From NCBI GenBank assembly GCA_018716105.1, contig DVKH01000028.1, forward strand, positions 54,792 to 118,791: 64,000 nt of DNA. Reading direction: 5' to 3'. Made by a program: the position numbers and the translations under genes. Below the pieces are notes generated by a model. The model was not told the origin of the DNA, searched no databases, and saw only the letters and a program-made list of their open reading frames with translations. Source of the DNA: Candidatus Fimivivens faecavium (lineage in GTDB: Bacteria > Bacillota > Clostridia > Oscillospirales > Ruminococcaceae). Positions 63,832 through 64,000 of this stretch are shown here, in pieces. Each line of letters begins with the position of its first letter. The first letter of the stretch is position 1.

Positions 63832-64000
63832 TCACTTCTGAAACTGTTTGACGTTGAGAATCCGGACGGCGTTTAAAATCGCGATCACCGAGACCCCGAC
63901 ATCTGCAAAGACGGCGGCCCACATCGAGGCGTACCCAAAAGCGCCGAGCGCCAGGACGAGAAACTTCACGCCGATGGCGAAGACGATATTCTGGCGGACG
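63832..64000 (-). CDS. Heavy-metal P1B-type ATPase, C-terminal end (partial)
   Basis: Only the last 56 residues are in the window: RQNIVFAIGVKFLVLALG, then the membrane helix and WAAVFADVGVSVIAILNAVR, the characteristic final two helices of ZntA/CadA-type metal exporters, ending VKQFQK. The conserved FADVGV Asp is present. Metal specificity cannot be told from this part. Confidence 0.88.
   Translation of the reverse strand, partial: VRQNIVFAIGVKFLVLALGAFGYASMWAAVFADVGVSVIAILNAVRILNVKQFQK

Overview
This window reads as a chromosomal segment of a Gram-positive anaerobe of the class Clostridia, most like the Oscillospiraceae/Ruminococcaceae group. This is inferred from the moderately high GC content, Shine-Dalgarno-led genes, intrinsic terminators, a strict-anaerobe ferredoxin-linked 2-oxoacid oxidoreductase, a sodium-pumping methylmalonyl-CoA decarboxylase, a 2-hydroxyacyl-CoA dehydratase activase, and DegV, ECF and CmpB-type proteins. 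No species is claimed. Most of the window is ordinary core genome; there is no prophage, insertion sequence or CRISPR array that I can see.

Layout. 1-6.9 kb (+): division and cell wall cluster mraY(partial)-ftsW-murG-murA-ftsQ-ftsZ, without murD between mraY and ftsW; ftsZ has its own promoter with a palindrome. 6.9-10.1 kb: a broken EamA transporter, a beta-CASP metallo-beta-lactamase nuclease, and a divergent pair of small regulators (AbrB-type with zinc ribbon, and XRE) sharing an inverted-repeat control region. 10.4 kb: tRNA-Val(GAC) on the minus strand. 10.8-20.8 kb (+): ruvCAB, glmM, an rRNA methyltransferase, the ECF energy module ecfAA'T, truA, a DUF5711-like membrane protein and CvpA. 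21.3-24.7 kb (+): a ClpE-like ATPase and a DegV protein.

24.8-29.4 kb (-): a cobalt uptake operon (repeat protein-cbiM-cbiN-cbiQ-cbiO) behind a roughly 640-nt leader with two different cobalamin-riboswitch-like aptamers in tandem. 29.5-33.6 kb (-): a MacB-like ABC system with a large secreted/anchored partner. 33.7-34.8 kb (-): a cation-efflux gene behind a probable NiCo riboswitch. So two neighbouring operons appear to sense cobalt status from opposite directions: uptake shut off by cobalamin, efflux switched on by Co/Ni ions.

35-40 kb: a small DUF-like protein, Sfp-type phosphopantetheinyl transferase, ACT protein plus phenylacetate-CoA ligase, HAD phosphatase, DUF3298-like protein. 40.2-47.1 kb (-): methylmalonyl-CoA epimerase and the four-subunit decarboxylase mmdADCB, preceded by korDABC; together they can oxidise a 2-oxoacid with ferredoxin and use methylmalonyl-CoA decarboxylation to make a sodium gradient. 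Next come malic enzyme (+), patatin (-), DUF3307, RmuC, an HD hydrolase, YbaK, cyclophilin and a CPA2 antiporter (+). 56.4-61.6 kb: MarR regulator divergent from a two-gene acyl-CoA dehydratase activase. 61.6-64 kb (-): a GT8 glycosyltransferase fused to a helix-turn-helix domain, a CmpB-type membrane protein, and the tail of a heavy-metal P-type ATPase.

The most unusual items are the GT8-HTH fusion, the four-repeat HNEAR-type protein leading the cobalamin-controlled cobalt operon, the tandem riboswitches, a dispersed multi-hairpin repeat (two copies), and the operator-like inverted repeats at the AbrB/XRE pair and at the ftsZ promoter.
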